NCBI GenBank assembly: GCA_024516035.1
Contig: CM044958.1
Coordinates: 5,536,574 to 5,600,573, forward strand
Source of the DNA: Bactericera cockerelli
Taxonomy: Eukaryota > Arthropoda > Insecta > Hemiptera > Triozidae
DNA length: 64,000 nucleotides
Direction of reading: 5' to 3'
The translations under genes and the position numbers were made by a program. Positions 11,097-21,283 of this stretch are shown here, one piece after another. The notes beneath the pieces were generated by a model. That model was not told the DNA's origin. It searched no databases and was given only the letters and a program-made list of their open reading frames with translations. Within the stretch, counting starts at the first letter, position 1. Every line of letters starts with the position of its first letter.

Positions 11097-13889
11097 TTAT
11101 TTCAATTTTTTTTCCTTTTCTTTGGTAACATCTTGTAATATTTTATTTGTCTTGGTGAAATCTATTTTTGAATCTTTGAAGTAGGTTTGCAAAGTTCTTG
11201 ATAATGCGACGTACAAAGATGGTGTTTCAAAATAGATAGCATATTTTATTCCTGGGGCTATCCATTCTTTAATGAATTCTTTTAGGTACTCTTCCGTTTT
11301 TGTTGCGGGAATCTCTGCAATTATTCTTTGTTTGTCTTTGTGTAGTATCAGTGTTTTTACAGGGTTAGGTTTAATTTCAACAGTTTTTAGAATGATTTGA
11401 TTCCTACTCATATTCAAGATCTTTTCTGATATAGGAATTCCAATGAGGGGATTTTCTTCGGAGGAATGAATTGTATTTATGTCTTCTTCTTCGTTTGTAA
11501 TGGGTATTGGTGGTGGTAAACATAACTCGGTTGAATCTTCGTCCAATTGTTGTGCAAAGTCATTGTAGTAATCTGCTATTGTTTCTGCTTCTAAAAATTG
11601 TTCGGTTAACTCCTGGTTTTCTGTTGGTTCTGTCAGCTCGTCATATCTTTCTTTAATTAGGTCGTCTAATTCTTGCATTGTTTCTGTATTATTCTGGGAG
11701 ATGTCTGGTTGAGCTGCTGTTGACAAGTTGTCAAGTTCACGTCTTGTTTTTTCTATAAATTGTTGGATTGGATTCAATTCCTTGGTGTTTAGTTCGATGC
11801 GAGATAGTGCATCGGCATTGGAGTTCTGTGTTCCTTTCTTATACACAATGTTGTATGTGTACTCTTCAAGTTTCAATCTCCATCTGGTTAACTTGGAACT
11901 TGGGTCTTTTACGGAAAATAGCCATTGCAATGGCTTGTGATCGGTTACAATTACAAACCGTCTTCCATATAGGTAGGGCCTAAAGTGTTTCACTGCCCAT
12001 ACTATTGCGAGTAGTTCCTTTTCGGTTGTACTGTAGTTTCTTTCATGATCGTTTAATGTTCGGCTTGCAAATGCTACAGGTTTGTCCTTTCCTATAGGTC
12101 CTTGGGATAATATGGCACCTATTGCTACATTGCTAGCATCTGTTGTGAGATTGAAAGGTCTAGAAAAATCAGGATACTGTAATACGGGTTCCTCAGTCAA
12201 CAATTTTTTACATTTTTCAAAGCACTCCTTATATTCGAGATTATTTATGTCAATAATTGCGTCCTTTTTTAAACATTTGGTCATTGGTTTAGTTATCTTG
12301 GCAAAATCTTTAATGAACTTTCTATAATATCCAAGGAGACCTAAGAATCCTTTGATCTGCTTGGTAGTCTTTGGGATGGGGTACGCTTTGATGGCTTCTA
12401 TCTTTTTTGGGTTAGGTTTTACTCCATCAGTTGTTACAAGGTGACCTAAGTACTCTACTTCCTTACGCAAGAATTCAGACTTATCTAGTTGTATTTTTAA
12501 GTTTGATTCCTTGATTCTGTCAAACACTTTTCTGACATTGTCCAAGTGGTGTTCTAGTGATGACCCAAAGATTATAATGTCATCTAAATATACAAGACAG
12601 CATTCATTTACAAGTCCTCTGAGGACATTGTCCATTACTCTTTGAAAAGTAGATGGAGAGTTTTTTAGTCCCATGGGCATTCTGACATATTCATAATGCC
12701 CATGTTCTGCATTGAAAGCGGTTTTTGGTATGCTTTCTTCGTCCATCTCGACCTGGTAAAAACCACTTGCTAGATCGAGAGTTGTAAAATATTGGCATCG
12801 GCCCAACTTATCAAGTAAATCCGTGATGTTCGGTAGCGGATACTTGTCATCAATGGTTTTTTCATTCAGTTTTCGGTAATCGATAACGATTCTCCATTTC
12901 TTTTGCCCGGAGGCATCCATTTTTTTCGGCACTACCCAGATGGGTGAGGACCATGGTGAGTAGGAAGGGCGGATAATTCCTTCCTCCAGCATTTTGGTAA
13001 TCTGCTTCTGTACTTCTTTTCTATGCACCTCTGGATAGCGATAAGACTTGGTGTAAATAGGTGTTTCGTCATGCGTTCTGATTACATGCCTGATTTGGTT
13101 GGTAAAGCTGAGATGTTGTCCTTCTAGGTGAAATATTCCATTGTATTCTTCTAAGAGAGCTTCTAATTTAAACTTTTCTTCTTCATTGAGGTGATCACTA
13201 CGGATGAGACTAAAACTAAATTTTTGAGAGGTGGTAAGGTTATTTAAGCATGATCCAGTTGTATAATTCTCGGTAAACTCTTCCATGAATGTTGGTTTGG
13301 TGTACAAGTCGAATTTTTGTTGTGTTGGATTATGTATTGTGCAGAGAGTTCTACCATTTTGTACTCTTGAAATGCCTTCTTGGATGGTGCAGTTTCCTAG
13401 TTTTTTCTCTGGAATAAGTACTTCTCCGTTCTCTATGTTTTTCACTCTGAGTTCGATGACTTGTTCACACTCAGGATAAATCTCGATCTTGTAGACTTCT
13501 TGTTCTGTATTTTTCATTTCTAGTTTGATTTTGATGTGATTGTTGCTCAAAGTATTTTCATTTAAATTTACACATAATTTGAGTTTTTGCAAGGTGTCTA
13601 TTCCTATTAAACAGTCAAAATAATCATGGAAGTCGAACAGATGAAATTTCAACTTCTCGTTGGATTTGAACATTGGAAAGGCAGGAATGGTGATGCTATA
13701 TTTTTCTCGACTTTTGCCATGTGCTGTTCTGATTTCATAGGGGTCATTACGTATGAAATTATTAAAATATTTCTTGGCCTTGGTTGGCTTGATGAATGAT
13801 TTCGTACTTCCCGTGTCTACTAAGACTCGAAGGTGGTAATCTGGTGTTGTGAAGTACGGCAGGTGGTTGTCTTGATTGGTGAGGTTCAT
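11097..13889 (-). CDS. Errantivirus pol: protease, reverse transcriptase, RNase H (930-residue frame)
   Basis: Protease near the N-terminus (LVDTGSTKSFI). Reverse transcriptase follows, with WRIVIDYRKLN, LASGFYQVEM, MPMGLKNSPSTF and the catalytic CLVYLDDIIIF. Next come the GFLGLLGYYRKFI connection and Ty3-type RNase H (LTTDASNVAIGAIL, YSTTEKELLAIVWA, VTDHKPLQWLF). The C-terminal ~200 residues are acidic and poorly conserved. This is the best-preserved part of the element. It makes DNA from the genomic RNA in the particle. Strong Ty3/gypsy assignment. Confidence 0.93.
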   Translation of the reverse strand: MNLTNQDNHLPYFTTPDYHLRVLVDTGSTKSFIKPTKAKKYFNNFIRNDPYEIRTAHGKSREKYSITIPAFPMFKSNEKLKFHLFDFHDYFDCLIGIDTLQKLKLCVNLNENTLSNNHIKIKLEMKNTEQEVYKIEIYPECEQVIELRVKNIENGEVLIPEKKLGNCTIQEGISRVQNGRTLCTIHNPTQQKFDLYTKPTFMEEFTENYTTGSCLNNLTTSQKFSFSLIRSDHLNEEEKFKLEALLEEYNGIFHLEGQHLSFTNQIRHVIRTHDETPIYTKSYRYPEVHRKEVQKQITKMLEEGIIRPSYSPWSSPIWVVPKKMDASGQKKWRIVIDYRKLNEKTIDDKYPLPNITDLLDKLGRCQYFTTLDLASGFYQVEMDEESIPKTAFNAEHGHYEYVRMPMGLKNSPSTFQRVMDNVLRGLVNECCLVYLDDIIIFGSSLEHHLDNVRKVFDRIKESNLKIQLDKSEFLRKEVEYLGHLVTTDGVKPNPKKIEAIKAYPIPKTTKQIKGFLGLLGYYRKFIKDFAKITKPMTKCLKKDAIIDINNLEYKECFEKCKKLLTEEPVLQYPDFSRPFNLTTDASNVAIGAILSQGPIGKDKPVAFASRTLNDHERNYSTTEKELLAIVWAVKHFRPYLYGRRFVIVTDHKPLQWLFSVKDPSSKLTRWRLKLEEYTYNIVYKKGTQNSNADALSRIELNTKELNPIQQFIEKTRRELDNLSTAAQPDISQNNTETMQELDDLIKERYDELTEPTENQELTEQFLEAETIADYYNDFAQQLDEDSTELCLPPPIPITNEEEDINTIHSSEENPLIGIPISEKILNMSRNQIILKTVEIKPNPVKTLILHKDKQRIIAEIPATKTEEYLKEFIKEWIAPGIKYAIYFETPSLYVALSRTLQTYFKDSKIDFTKTNKILQDVTKEKEKKLK

Positions 13890-14386
13890 TAGTGTTGATC
13901 TTCCGAGGCGTCGAGGTGAAAATCCTCTTCCGTTTCGTTTCCGTCTGGGAAGAACTCCTCTGGTTCCTGTTCATAGTCTTCGGGCGGTATTTCTTCAGAC
14001 TCTATGTGTGCATGTTATAGTTGTTTCTTATGGTTTGTGCACTCATTGGAGTTGGTTTGGTAATTTGACCTGTCGGCTTATTCCAGACGTTTTGTTTAGG
14101 ACCGTTGTTTTGTTGTGAATTATTTGAAGTCAACGGGTTATTATTATTGGGTTTGGTTTGATAGTTAGAGAAACGATTAAAGGTGTTGGGTTGATAGTTT
14201 TTTTTTATTCTGATTATTTCCACTGAACTTATTTCTAAAAGCTGGTGGGATATAGCGGTTCGAATTCGAGTTTTGGTTAAATTGTTTACTTTGAGAATAA
14301 TTGTTATTTTTGTTAACACTGCTGGTGGTCGCGCTCGCGTTCGCGGTGAATTGAAAATTACGTGCTGAGTGTAATACGCCAGTCAT
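13878..14386 (-). pseudogene. Errantivirus gag C-terminal remnant (frameshifted)
   Basis: Asn/Gln-rich, basic sequence (IPPAFRNKFSGNNQN, TKPNNNNPLTSNNSQQ) is followed after a frame change near 14,010 by an acidic end (EEIPPEDYEQEPEEFFPDGN) that terminates just before the pol frame opens. Another shift lies in the T-run near 14,200. Only the C-terminal part of gag is present: matrix and capsid regions are missing because the element is truncated at about 14,397. Confidence 0.7.
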
Positions 14387-14397
14387 TTCAGCTCAAT

Positions 14398-15885
14398 TAG
14401 TCACTTCGTATCACTTCAAGGAAACAACCTACGAGGTAGTATAATAAGAGAGACCTTTTCAAGGAAGACATCATCAAACCAATATGTTGACAGTACTGTT
14501 TGAATCCTTTATGCAGAGTTACATCATTGCATGTAACCAGTCAAAATATATTAGTGAGAATTCTGGTAACACAGGCAAAATGTATCATTGCCCGATTGAC
14601 CCGCATAGCGAGTAGTTCAATAGTCAATGTGATAACAGTCCTCAGCCTGTAAGGTTCACTAATAGAGCAGTTCAATCTGCCAAGGAGAAGTGGTGACTCA
14701 ACTTTTAAGGCCACTTTTTTTTTATAATGGAAATTTACGAGTTTGAAAATTTTGGACTTAGTTTGAAATGGATATATTTCTCCAATGGCTTTTGTATCAG
14801 AAACTGGTAGTAATGCCTTTCAATGAATCGGGAATATCATCGATTGTATTTTTTAGTCTGTACAACACTGTTTGCAATGACGGTTTGATCATTTAAAAAC
14901 TAGAAAATAAATTTGTAAAATGATGATTGGATTATTTCAGAGTCGTATGAATTCGAGCTGGATCTCTTCCTTTGAATATCAACCGTTCGAATCAGAATCC
15001 GTGTTTGATTTAGTGAAACATAAAACAATGAACATCAAATTAAGGATTTGAAAATTTATTAATGCAAATTTCAATTTTTTTTCTTATGGAAGTAGGATGA
15101 CGTCCTTATTAAAAATATCATCAACACTTGTATCAGAGGAGATGTTGCATTGGAGTTCTGGGGAAGATTGGAAGGAACTTCAGACTGGTAAAATACATTT
15201 TAGACGGTTGGCAATTGCGTTGACCTTTGGTGGGTGGCTCATAATGGTAGAGAGTCATGTTACTGAACTCAGCAATTACCAGGACATTTCCGGATACTGA
15301 GTAGTTGGTAATTAGATTTAAAGGGAACGATAAATGTATCAACCAATAAAACTTAAAGAATGAGGTAATCCACTTTGCAAAAGAAAAATCAGCTTTTCTA
15401 GCAAGGATACCTGCCATCACAACAGCCAGTAAAGTATACGCTGGGTTCGAAAGCTTTTTTAGAATGATATTCTAAAATCAAAAAAATATGTTTCATAAAC
15501 CGGTTCAAATGAGGCCTAAATTAAGAAAGAAAATCAAAAACTATTTTAAAAAAATGGATAAAAAGAAAATGGAGTTAAAAATAGTGTTGATAAAATGAAC
15601 TTATTAATTATCAAAAATGATAAACGTTTGAAGAAATATTTTAAAAATAAGTTTAAAATGAAAAATTGTGTGATTTTACCCATAAATTAAAAAAAAGAAG
15701 ATAAAAATGAAATACCAATGATCGAGGAAGAATCGCATGAGTCCTTTCCCGAACAGAATAATCGCTTGCTGCTTACGGACTTACGAAAATTGGCTCATTT
15801 TACCGGTAGCAAAGATAAATTAAAACGGTAGCCCGAACCAGAAATGTACTAAATAATACATAAAATCACTGGATGATAGCTGGCG
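14398..15885 (+). pseudogene. Degraded second copy of the LINE ORF1/ORF2 region
   Basis: This can be followed base by base against 6175-7996 but is about 20% shorter, with dozens of small deletions and substitutions. Examples are TATCACTTCAA against GATCACTTCAA at the start, CATGTAACCAGTC, and ATGGATATATTTCTCCAATGG against ATGGATTTATTTCTCCAATGG. At 15,858-15,863 it reads TACATA through the exact place where the provirus entered the other copy, so this is an empty target site. The degradation ends abruptly about there. An unpolished assembly duplicate is at least as likely as real decay. Confidence 0.8.
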
Positions 15886-17748
15886 GAATGAGATTTTAAA
15901 ATTCGTCAACTATGTATTTGATGGAGGAGACATACCGCCGGAACTAACAAGGTCATATATGTTTATGTTGTTTAAGAAAGGTGAGTCTAATGACCCACAT
16001 AATTTTCGATCGATTGCACTTTTAAATTGCCTACTTAAACTAACTACTCAGTTATTAGCACAAAGAGTACTCTACTGGTGCGAAGAAAATAAATTAATAA
16101 CTGAGGCACAAGCCGGCTTCCGGCCTGGGCGCGGGTGTGCAGATAACATCTATACGCTGTCAGCAGTCATAAGTATTCACCTCATACGTCATAAAAAATT
16201 ATATGCTGCCTTTATTGACTTTCGATCAGCTTTCTCGAAATCAACCATGAATTACTATGGCTCAAGATGTTCAACATGGGTATTTCACGAAAGATGATAT
16301 CAGTGTTTCAAAAGTTTTACAAGAGTGCAGAAACACAAATCCGAATAGGTAACACTCTGTCGTCATCTGGAAAAATAACCAAAGGCGCATTTCAAGGTGA
16401 CAGCGCTAGCCCTTTGATGTTCTTAATATTTTTGAATGACCTGGAAAATTATCTGAGAACCAGAGGAAGTCAAGGTGTTAGCATCAATCACACTATAGAT
16501 ATTCTATTGTTAAAGTATGCGGATGACATCGTGTTATTTGGGACGGACAAAATAGACTTACAGCGAAAGTTAAATCTGCTTCATGAGTACTGTTTGGAAA
16601 ACAAAATGACGGTAAATGTTGATAAGTCTAAGATAACAATCTTCAGAAGAGGAGGTAGAGTAGCTGCATCCGATGTATTTTACTATGATAACACGCGACT
16701 GGAAGTATGTAACGAATTTAATTACCTCGGAGTTTTATTTTCGTCACATGGTGTATTTCATAAGGCGGCAGAACAATCCTTGTCCAAAGGAAGAATAGCA
16801 GTTGGTAATGTTCGTCATATCCTTGTAAGCTCTAAGTCTGACACGTTGGAGACCAGGATGAAGCTTTTTCAAGCCATAGTAAAATCCACCCTACTCTATG
16901 GAGCCGAGACTTGGGCTTTCCGTTATGGTGATACAATTGAAAAATGCCAAACGTTATTTTTAAAATCCATATACTGCCTTCCAAGGAGTACAGCTTCTTA
17001 CATGTTGAGAATTGAAATGGGCGTAGTCAAACTTTCCTACTATGCATTCTCTCAAACCTTGGAATGGTGGAGGAAAATATTAGAAATGTCTCAGGAACGT
17101 TATGCGAGAATTTGTTACGATCAACTAATAACACTTGATCAACGATCTCTCAATATAACAAAGTATAACTGGTGCACTCTTCTCAAAAATCAGCTGGTTG
17201 AGTTGGACTTTGCTGATGTTTGGGAAGCCCAATGTAGCGCAACACTGACCAATAGGAAGCAAGAAATCCTAGACACCCTGTATGCAAAGTTAGTGGGTAA
17301 TGATTGGACCGCAAGCTTGCAATCATCCTACAACACAACTTACAAGGAACTGAAAAATATACAAGATCATAATATCAATCATAATTCAAATCAAAGTTTC
17401 GTGTCAAGGTACCTACTTGAACAAGTGCCTATCGAGAGAAGCCGTGTAGCCGCTCAACTCCGCCTCAGTGGGAGAAATGTTAGATTGTATGTCAATAGGA
17501 TATCTTATGTCTGGGATCAAGAGGAGCTGTGCTCTATTTGTAATCAGCACAAACCAGAAAACATCGAGCACTTTTTAACAGAATGCCCACATTACAATGC
17601 ATTAAGAATACATTTCTTTAAAGATAAACTATCTTCAGATAATAATGTTGCAAAAATATTGAATGTTCAATCAAAGGACGACTTAAATAATTTGTATTAT
17701 TTTGTACAAGGTGCACTCAAAATTCGATCCTTCTTGCGTAATGAATAA
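15886..17748 (+). pseudogene. LINE ORF2: reverse transcriptase and C-terminal zinc-knuckle region (one frameshift)
   Basis: RT motifs in order: LFKKGESNDPHNFRSIALLN, QAGFRPGRGCADN, FIDFRSAF, GAFQGDSASPLMFLIFLND and the catalytic LLKYADDIVLFG. These are followed by thumb/connection sequence (LLYGAETWAF) and a C-terminal Cys-His cluster starting CSICNQHKPENIEHF. Frames 15959-16297 and 16267-17748 are joined by a shift near 16,238, just after FIDFRSAF. The sequence is otherwise clean, in sharp contrast with the stretch before 15,885, and is the natural continuation of the left LINE portion that ends at 7996. Confidence 0.9.
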
Positions 17749-19970
17749 GTTTTAATTTTTTTTTTTTCTTTTGTTTTTTCACCAGGTTTGTTGTAAAACT
17801 TACAGGAAAGTTTGTTAAAACTGTCCTTTTTTGTTGTTTACTTCTTAGGTACCAGTAGATATAAAGAGGAACAAAACATAAGATTTAATAAGCCTGCAAT
17901 TTTAGTAGAAAATGAGAGCTATAACTTTAATGAAATAAGTATGAATTTTGTAAGTTTTATTTTAGTGTGTAAGTTATTTTTCTCTGTAAACTTGTCAACC
18001 ATTGTAAAATCATTATTGATAAAATACAATTATTTACATATTCTATTCTATATATTCTATTCTAATTATGTTCTTTTCAGTGAAGTGTGTTCACTCCTGA
18101 GAATTGACATTTGCTTGAATGAAAAAGCCAAGTTTAGGCACCCATCTTAGTGAATATCTTTGTGCATTGCGAAGAAAGAATATTTATTTTACCCACTTTT
18201 GAGGCCATAATAATCATAACAAGTAACCAATTATGTAATAAAGAATCAAATTTTATTATACATTTTGAAACGGAACAGAACCAACAGTCATAATAAAAAG
18301 GAACTGATTTTCGACTGTTTCTCTCAAAATGTAAACAAACATCCGAACCGAGTCGGGACTCGAGTTATTTTTGGATGAACGGAATGTTCTGATTTCTGAA
18401 TGGTTCTCATTCGTTTTTTTGAAAAAAGACATATTAAATGAGAGCGCCAATTTGTAGAAAAAGAGCTATGGTTACCATCGCCCCGATTACGAGTATGACG
18501 TCACATATACTTGTAAGGCCAGAATTATGAAATAGGATTTGTTAATCTTAGTGAACACTACCCTTAATTTTCACCTTGACAACAACACTGCATAGGTCAT
18601 ATCAAAGCCGAGCTTTGTGGCTGTACCTATATTACTGCTTTGGCGAACCTTACGTAGGCACGTAGCTGTGGCCAGCCTCCGTGACGGAAAATCTTATCTA
18701 AGAATACCTATCGGTCATCTGATAAAATCTAAGGGTGGGCGTAGATTTACAAATCCTGTTTCACAATACGGCCCTTAAACTACCTGTCTACTAGTATTTT
18801 TACTGAATTGGATATTTTCAGCATATGACTGAATAGATATTACCACAGTATTGTGACATAAAGCAGACATTGAAATGTATATTATTAATTTGTAAATTTA
18901 CTTCCATAGAAACACAAAAATATGTTCCAATAAAAGTAAATTTATAATTGGTTATTTTTGTGACCACGGATTTTTATAACAATGTGTTTTGATTTATTCA
19001 TTTTGTAGATCTGTTTTTTAGATCTTCATGTATCATATTGTATCATGGTTCCTCTTTTCATTTATGAATCCCTTGTATCTCATAAGCGGAATCTCATCCC
19101 ATTACGACAGCCTATCTAAACTTCTGGTCTACTTTTTGTATATATACTTCGGAAACCAAAGTTACTCTTACAAAAAACAAAATAGTCTGTTTATATTCTC
19201 TGTTTGTAAAAAAAGAAATCACAAATCACGATTAAAAATGTACAATATTTAACTTCTTATATTTTCATACAACATACAAACGACATTCAATTTAAAATAT
19301 TTTGAACATAAAAAATCTGTAAAGAATCTAAAAATAAAAATGTTTTTTCTTCATATTTTCTGATACTAAAATATAAAATGAATAAAAAATACTCGGAAGT
19401 CATAGGCTCCATAACTTGGAGCTTATTTTCAAAGCCTGTAAAAAAATCTAAATATCTACGAAAGTACTATTCTCGACTTTACAATAAATACGTGATTGTA
19501 ATACTGATTCATAAGATAAATATCTACGAAATAATTTGTTTAATACTGATAATTTGTTTCAGGAAAACTACGAAGACTATTATAAATCATATTTTTCATC
19601 TATACTTTTACTTTGAGATAGTTGAATACCTCGAGATTACAGAAAATGCTAACGAGATGATGGTAAACTTATAACATTTTAACAAATTTCACCATTGATG
19701 GGTTCTCGTATATTTATTATTATATCAATTTTCCAGACACACCAAATAGCTTTTCGATAAAAATGGAAATTTTCATCAAAAATCAAAATAAATGTTTTTT
19801 AAAAGTCAGTAAGAAGCTCAGTTTTTACAGCCTTAGACATGATATTCATGAAAATATACCAAACACGATTAACCGTAATTTTAGTTTCCAATATTTTTCT
19901 AACAGAATATTCTGTTCGTAAAAAATACAGGGTAAAGATAGTTTTCGAAATAAGGAAGTCCTTTATTCTT
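17749..19970. other. Gene-free stretch: LINE 3' end, AT-rich DNA, one MITE-like repeat
   Basis: After the ORF2 stop comes a T-rich run and AT-rich sequence, with an AATAAA at about 18,238 that could end the LINE transcript. A MITE-like repeat occupies about 18,520-18,782. Short open frames at 17,812, 19,028 and 19,378 have AT-biased, unconvincing codon content. I see no gene. Confidence 0.5.
18520..18782. mobile_element. MITE-like repeat, family with ATGAAACAGGATT ends
   Basis: Begins ATTATGAAATAGGATTTGTT and ends ATCCTGTTTCACAATACGGCC, imperfect inverted ends. The body (cagcctccgtgacgg, tcatatcaaagccgagc) recurs inverted at 44,258-44,462. Solo ends occur near 21,140, 27,450 and 27,900. Confidence 0.65.
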
Positions 19971-19972
19971 TG

Positions 19973-20140
19973 GATCAGCAGTAGTAGGCAGAAGTAGAAG
20001 GATACTTGGAGTCTGCTGACATAAGTGTGACTTGGATCAGCTTGATGAATATCTACAGAGTGTAGGAGCGCTCTTTGGATCAGCAGTAGTAGGCAGAAGC
20101 AGAAGGATACTTGGAGTCTGCTGACATAAGCGTGACTTGG
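19973..20140 (-). repeat. Partial tandem duplication of the terminal exon end
   Basis: The block TTGGATCAGCAGTAGTAGGC through GTCTGCTGACATAAG occurs at about 19,971-20,038 and again at 20,074-20,140 (the coding copy). Between them is a diverged copy of the preceding exon sequence (ATATCTACAGAGTGTAGGAG against ATATCAACAGGGTGTAGAAG). The downstream copy follows the stop codon and would be 3' UTR. Confidence 0.8.
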
Positions 20141-20235
20141 ATGGGTTTGCTGAGTCTCTGAATATCAACAGGGTGTAGAAGGGCTCTGCCCTGTTCAGCG
20201 TATATCCTGCGGAGATATTCGCCATTGATGTATAC
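20080..20235 (-). CDS. Coiled-coil gene, terminal exon 15: second half of FN3-like domain and stop
   Basis: Acceptor TTTGATTCCAG, 51 residues then TGA: VYINGEYLRRIYAEQGRALL, HPVDIQRLSKPIQVTLMSAD, ending ASAYYC. VYINGEY matches the C-prime strand of FN3 repeats. A partial second copy of the exon end lies just downstream at 19,973-20,073. Confidence 0.82.
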   Translation of the reverse strand, partial: VYINGEYLRRIYAEQGRALLHPVDIQRLSKPIQVTLMSADSKYPSASAYYC

Positions 20236-20287
20236 CTGGAATCAAACGTGAATTATTTTGTTTGTTTAAGTTGTAAAATTTAAGTGT

Positions 20288-20498
20288 TATATAATAATAA
20301 TATCTTCTTATTTATACTGCCCGATCAGGACTATTAAAGTCCCATTATTCCAGTAGTAAGCCCAAGACATATTATTATGTGGCAAAAATCCCGAAAGGGA
20401 TGATAACTTGTCTTGTCCTGACTGGGTTTCGAACCCACGACCTCTGGAATCTCTGGATTCACAGAGTGCCGCCTTTACCACTGAGCTACCGGGATAAT
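20288..20498 (-). mobile_element. tRNA-derived SINE, family A
   Basis: The minus strand has a tRNA-like head with A box (TAGCTCAGTGGTAAAGG) and B box (GTGGGTTCGAAACCC), then a body with CTTGGGCTTACTACTGG and tail GGGCAGTATAAATAA followed by ATT repeats. The same family recurs at 26.6, 27.2, 57.4, 60.3 and 63.8 kb. Not a functional tRNA: the cloverleaf is diverged. Confidence 0.8.
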
Positions 20499-20584
20499 AT
20501 GTAAATCTTACAATTTTGAAGAAAAAAAAAATCAAACGTGTAGGGTGCAAATTGGGATCTTTTCAAATAATTCATCAATCATCA

Positions 20585-20800
20585 TAATTTCTTACACCTT
20601 TTCCCGTTTAGAAGGGGTCGGCGTTTCTCGATAGAGCCCTCCACTTGGTCCGATCTTGCCACTCGTTACCTCTCCATTCCCTTCTCTCTTATATCACTAT
20701 TCACACAGTCCTCCTCCCATTTCCTCTTTGGTCTACCTCTCTTTCTTCCTCCTCTCACCTCTATTCTCCCAACTTTCTTACATAATTTTCGTCTCTTATT
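20585..20800 (-). pseudogene. Decayed C-terminal fragment of a LINE ORF2
   Basis: Read on the minus strand it translates in broken frames into pieces typical of the C-terminus of insect LINE polymerases (RRRGRPKEKWEED-like, then a W-rich RWRGNEWQDRTKW). It lies inside the last intron region and is non-functional. Confidence 0.45.
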
Positions 20801-21172
20801 CATCAAATAATTCATCAATCCCATTGCTCTTTTTTGAATACATGTTTTTTAAACGGAAATTAGTAATTGATAATTGATTTAAAAAAAAGTTTGGTAGCGC
20901 GAAATTGATTACATAGATACCTATTTAAATTCAACGTATGCCTAAGGTTGTTAAAAGAGGTGGTTGCACAACTGCAATTTATCTAAATAAGTTCCCCTCT
21001 AAATAAGTTAGAATTAGCTTAAGAGGTAGATATTTTGTAATACTAAATTATTGTAAATAAAGTTAAAAATTCAAATTCAAATTATACCAATAATTTCCAT
21101 ACTAACTTGGTGAACTACTTTCACACTATCTTACCAGGATTAGTATTATGAAACAGGATTAGTAAATCTTAC
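20800..21172. other. Intron 14 remainder
   Basis: AT-rich, no gene. Near 21,140-21,165 lies a solo MITE-like end (TATTATGAAACAGGATTAGT) abutting the exon 14 donor. Confidence 0.5.
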
Positions 21173-21283
21173 CAGGAACTCGAGCACGGCACAATGGGAG
21201 GGGGGCGGCTTCCAGGATATGAGCAGACTGTTGGACCCCACCGCCTTGATGATCCTCAGGTCCAGGAGGGACTTATCTGAGAA
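21173..21283 (-). CDS. Coiled-coil gene, exon 14: first half of FN3-like domain
   Basis: Acceptor TTTATTCCAG and donor TTCCTG|GTAAGA, 111 bp, 37 residues, phase 0/0: LLDLRIIKAVGSNSLLISWK then PPPSHCAVLEFL. The LLISWKPPP core is the B-strand Trp motif of fibronectin type III. The acceptor of this exon is the source of the minisatellite at 21.3-22.4 kb. Confidence 0.88.

Larger units (their letters stand above)
7997..14397 (-). mobile_element. Errantivirus-like LTR retrotransposon / endogenous retrovirus (Ty3/gypsy), 5'-truncated
   Basis: Read on the minus strand the order is gag remnant, protease-RT-RNase H, integrase, envelope-like gene, polypurine tract, 3' LTR. The 3' LTR runs 8396 down to 7997, starting AGTTAT and ending TTAACT, which are the inverted ends typical of gypsy-type LTRs. 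No 5' LTR, primer-binding site or N-terminal gag is present: the sequence jumps to LINE DNA at about 14,398. The target TACA matches the preference for TACATA-like sites known for gypsy errantiviruses. Several single-base frameshifts lie in T/A runs. The copy is defective as read. Confidence 0.9.

Noticed and set aside
17812..18150. 112-codon frame after the LINE
   Set aside because: Phe/Leu/Ile-biased translation of AT-rich 3' UTR, no recognisable domain.
20400..20498. Functional tRNA genes at the tRNA-like heads (20.4, 29.5, 35.3, 40.1, 43.1, 46.1, 48.1, 60.4, 63.9 kb)
   Set aside because: A and B boxes are recognisable but cloverleaf stems are not maintained and each head is followed by a shared SINE body. 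These are SINEs.
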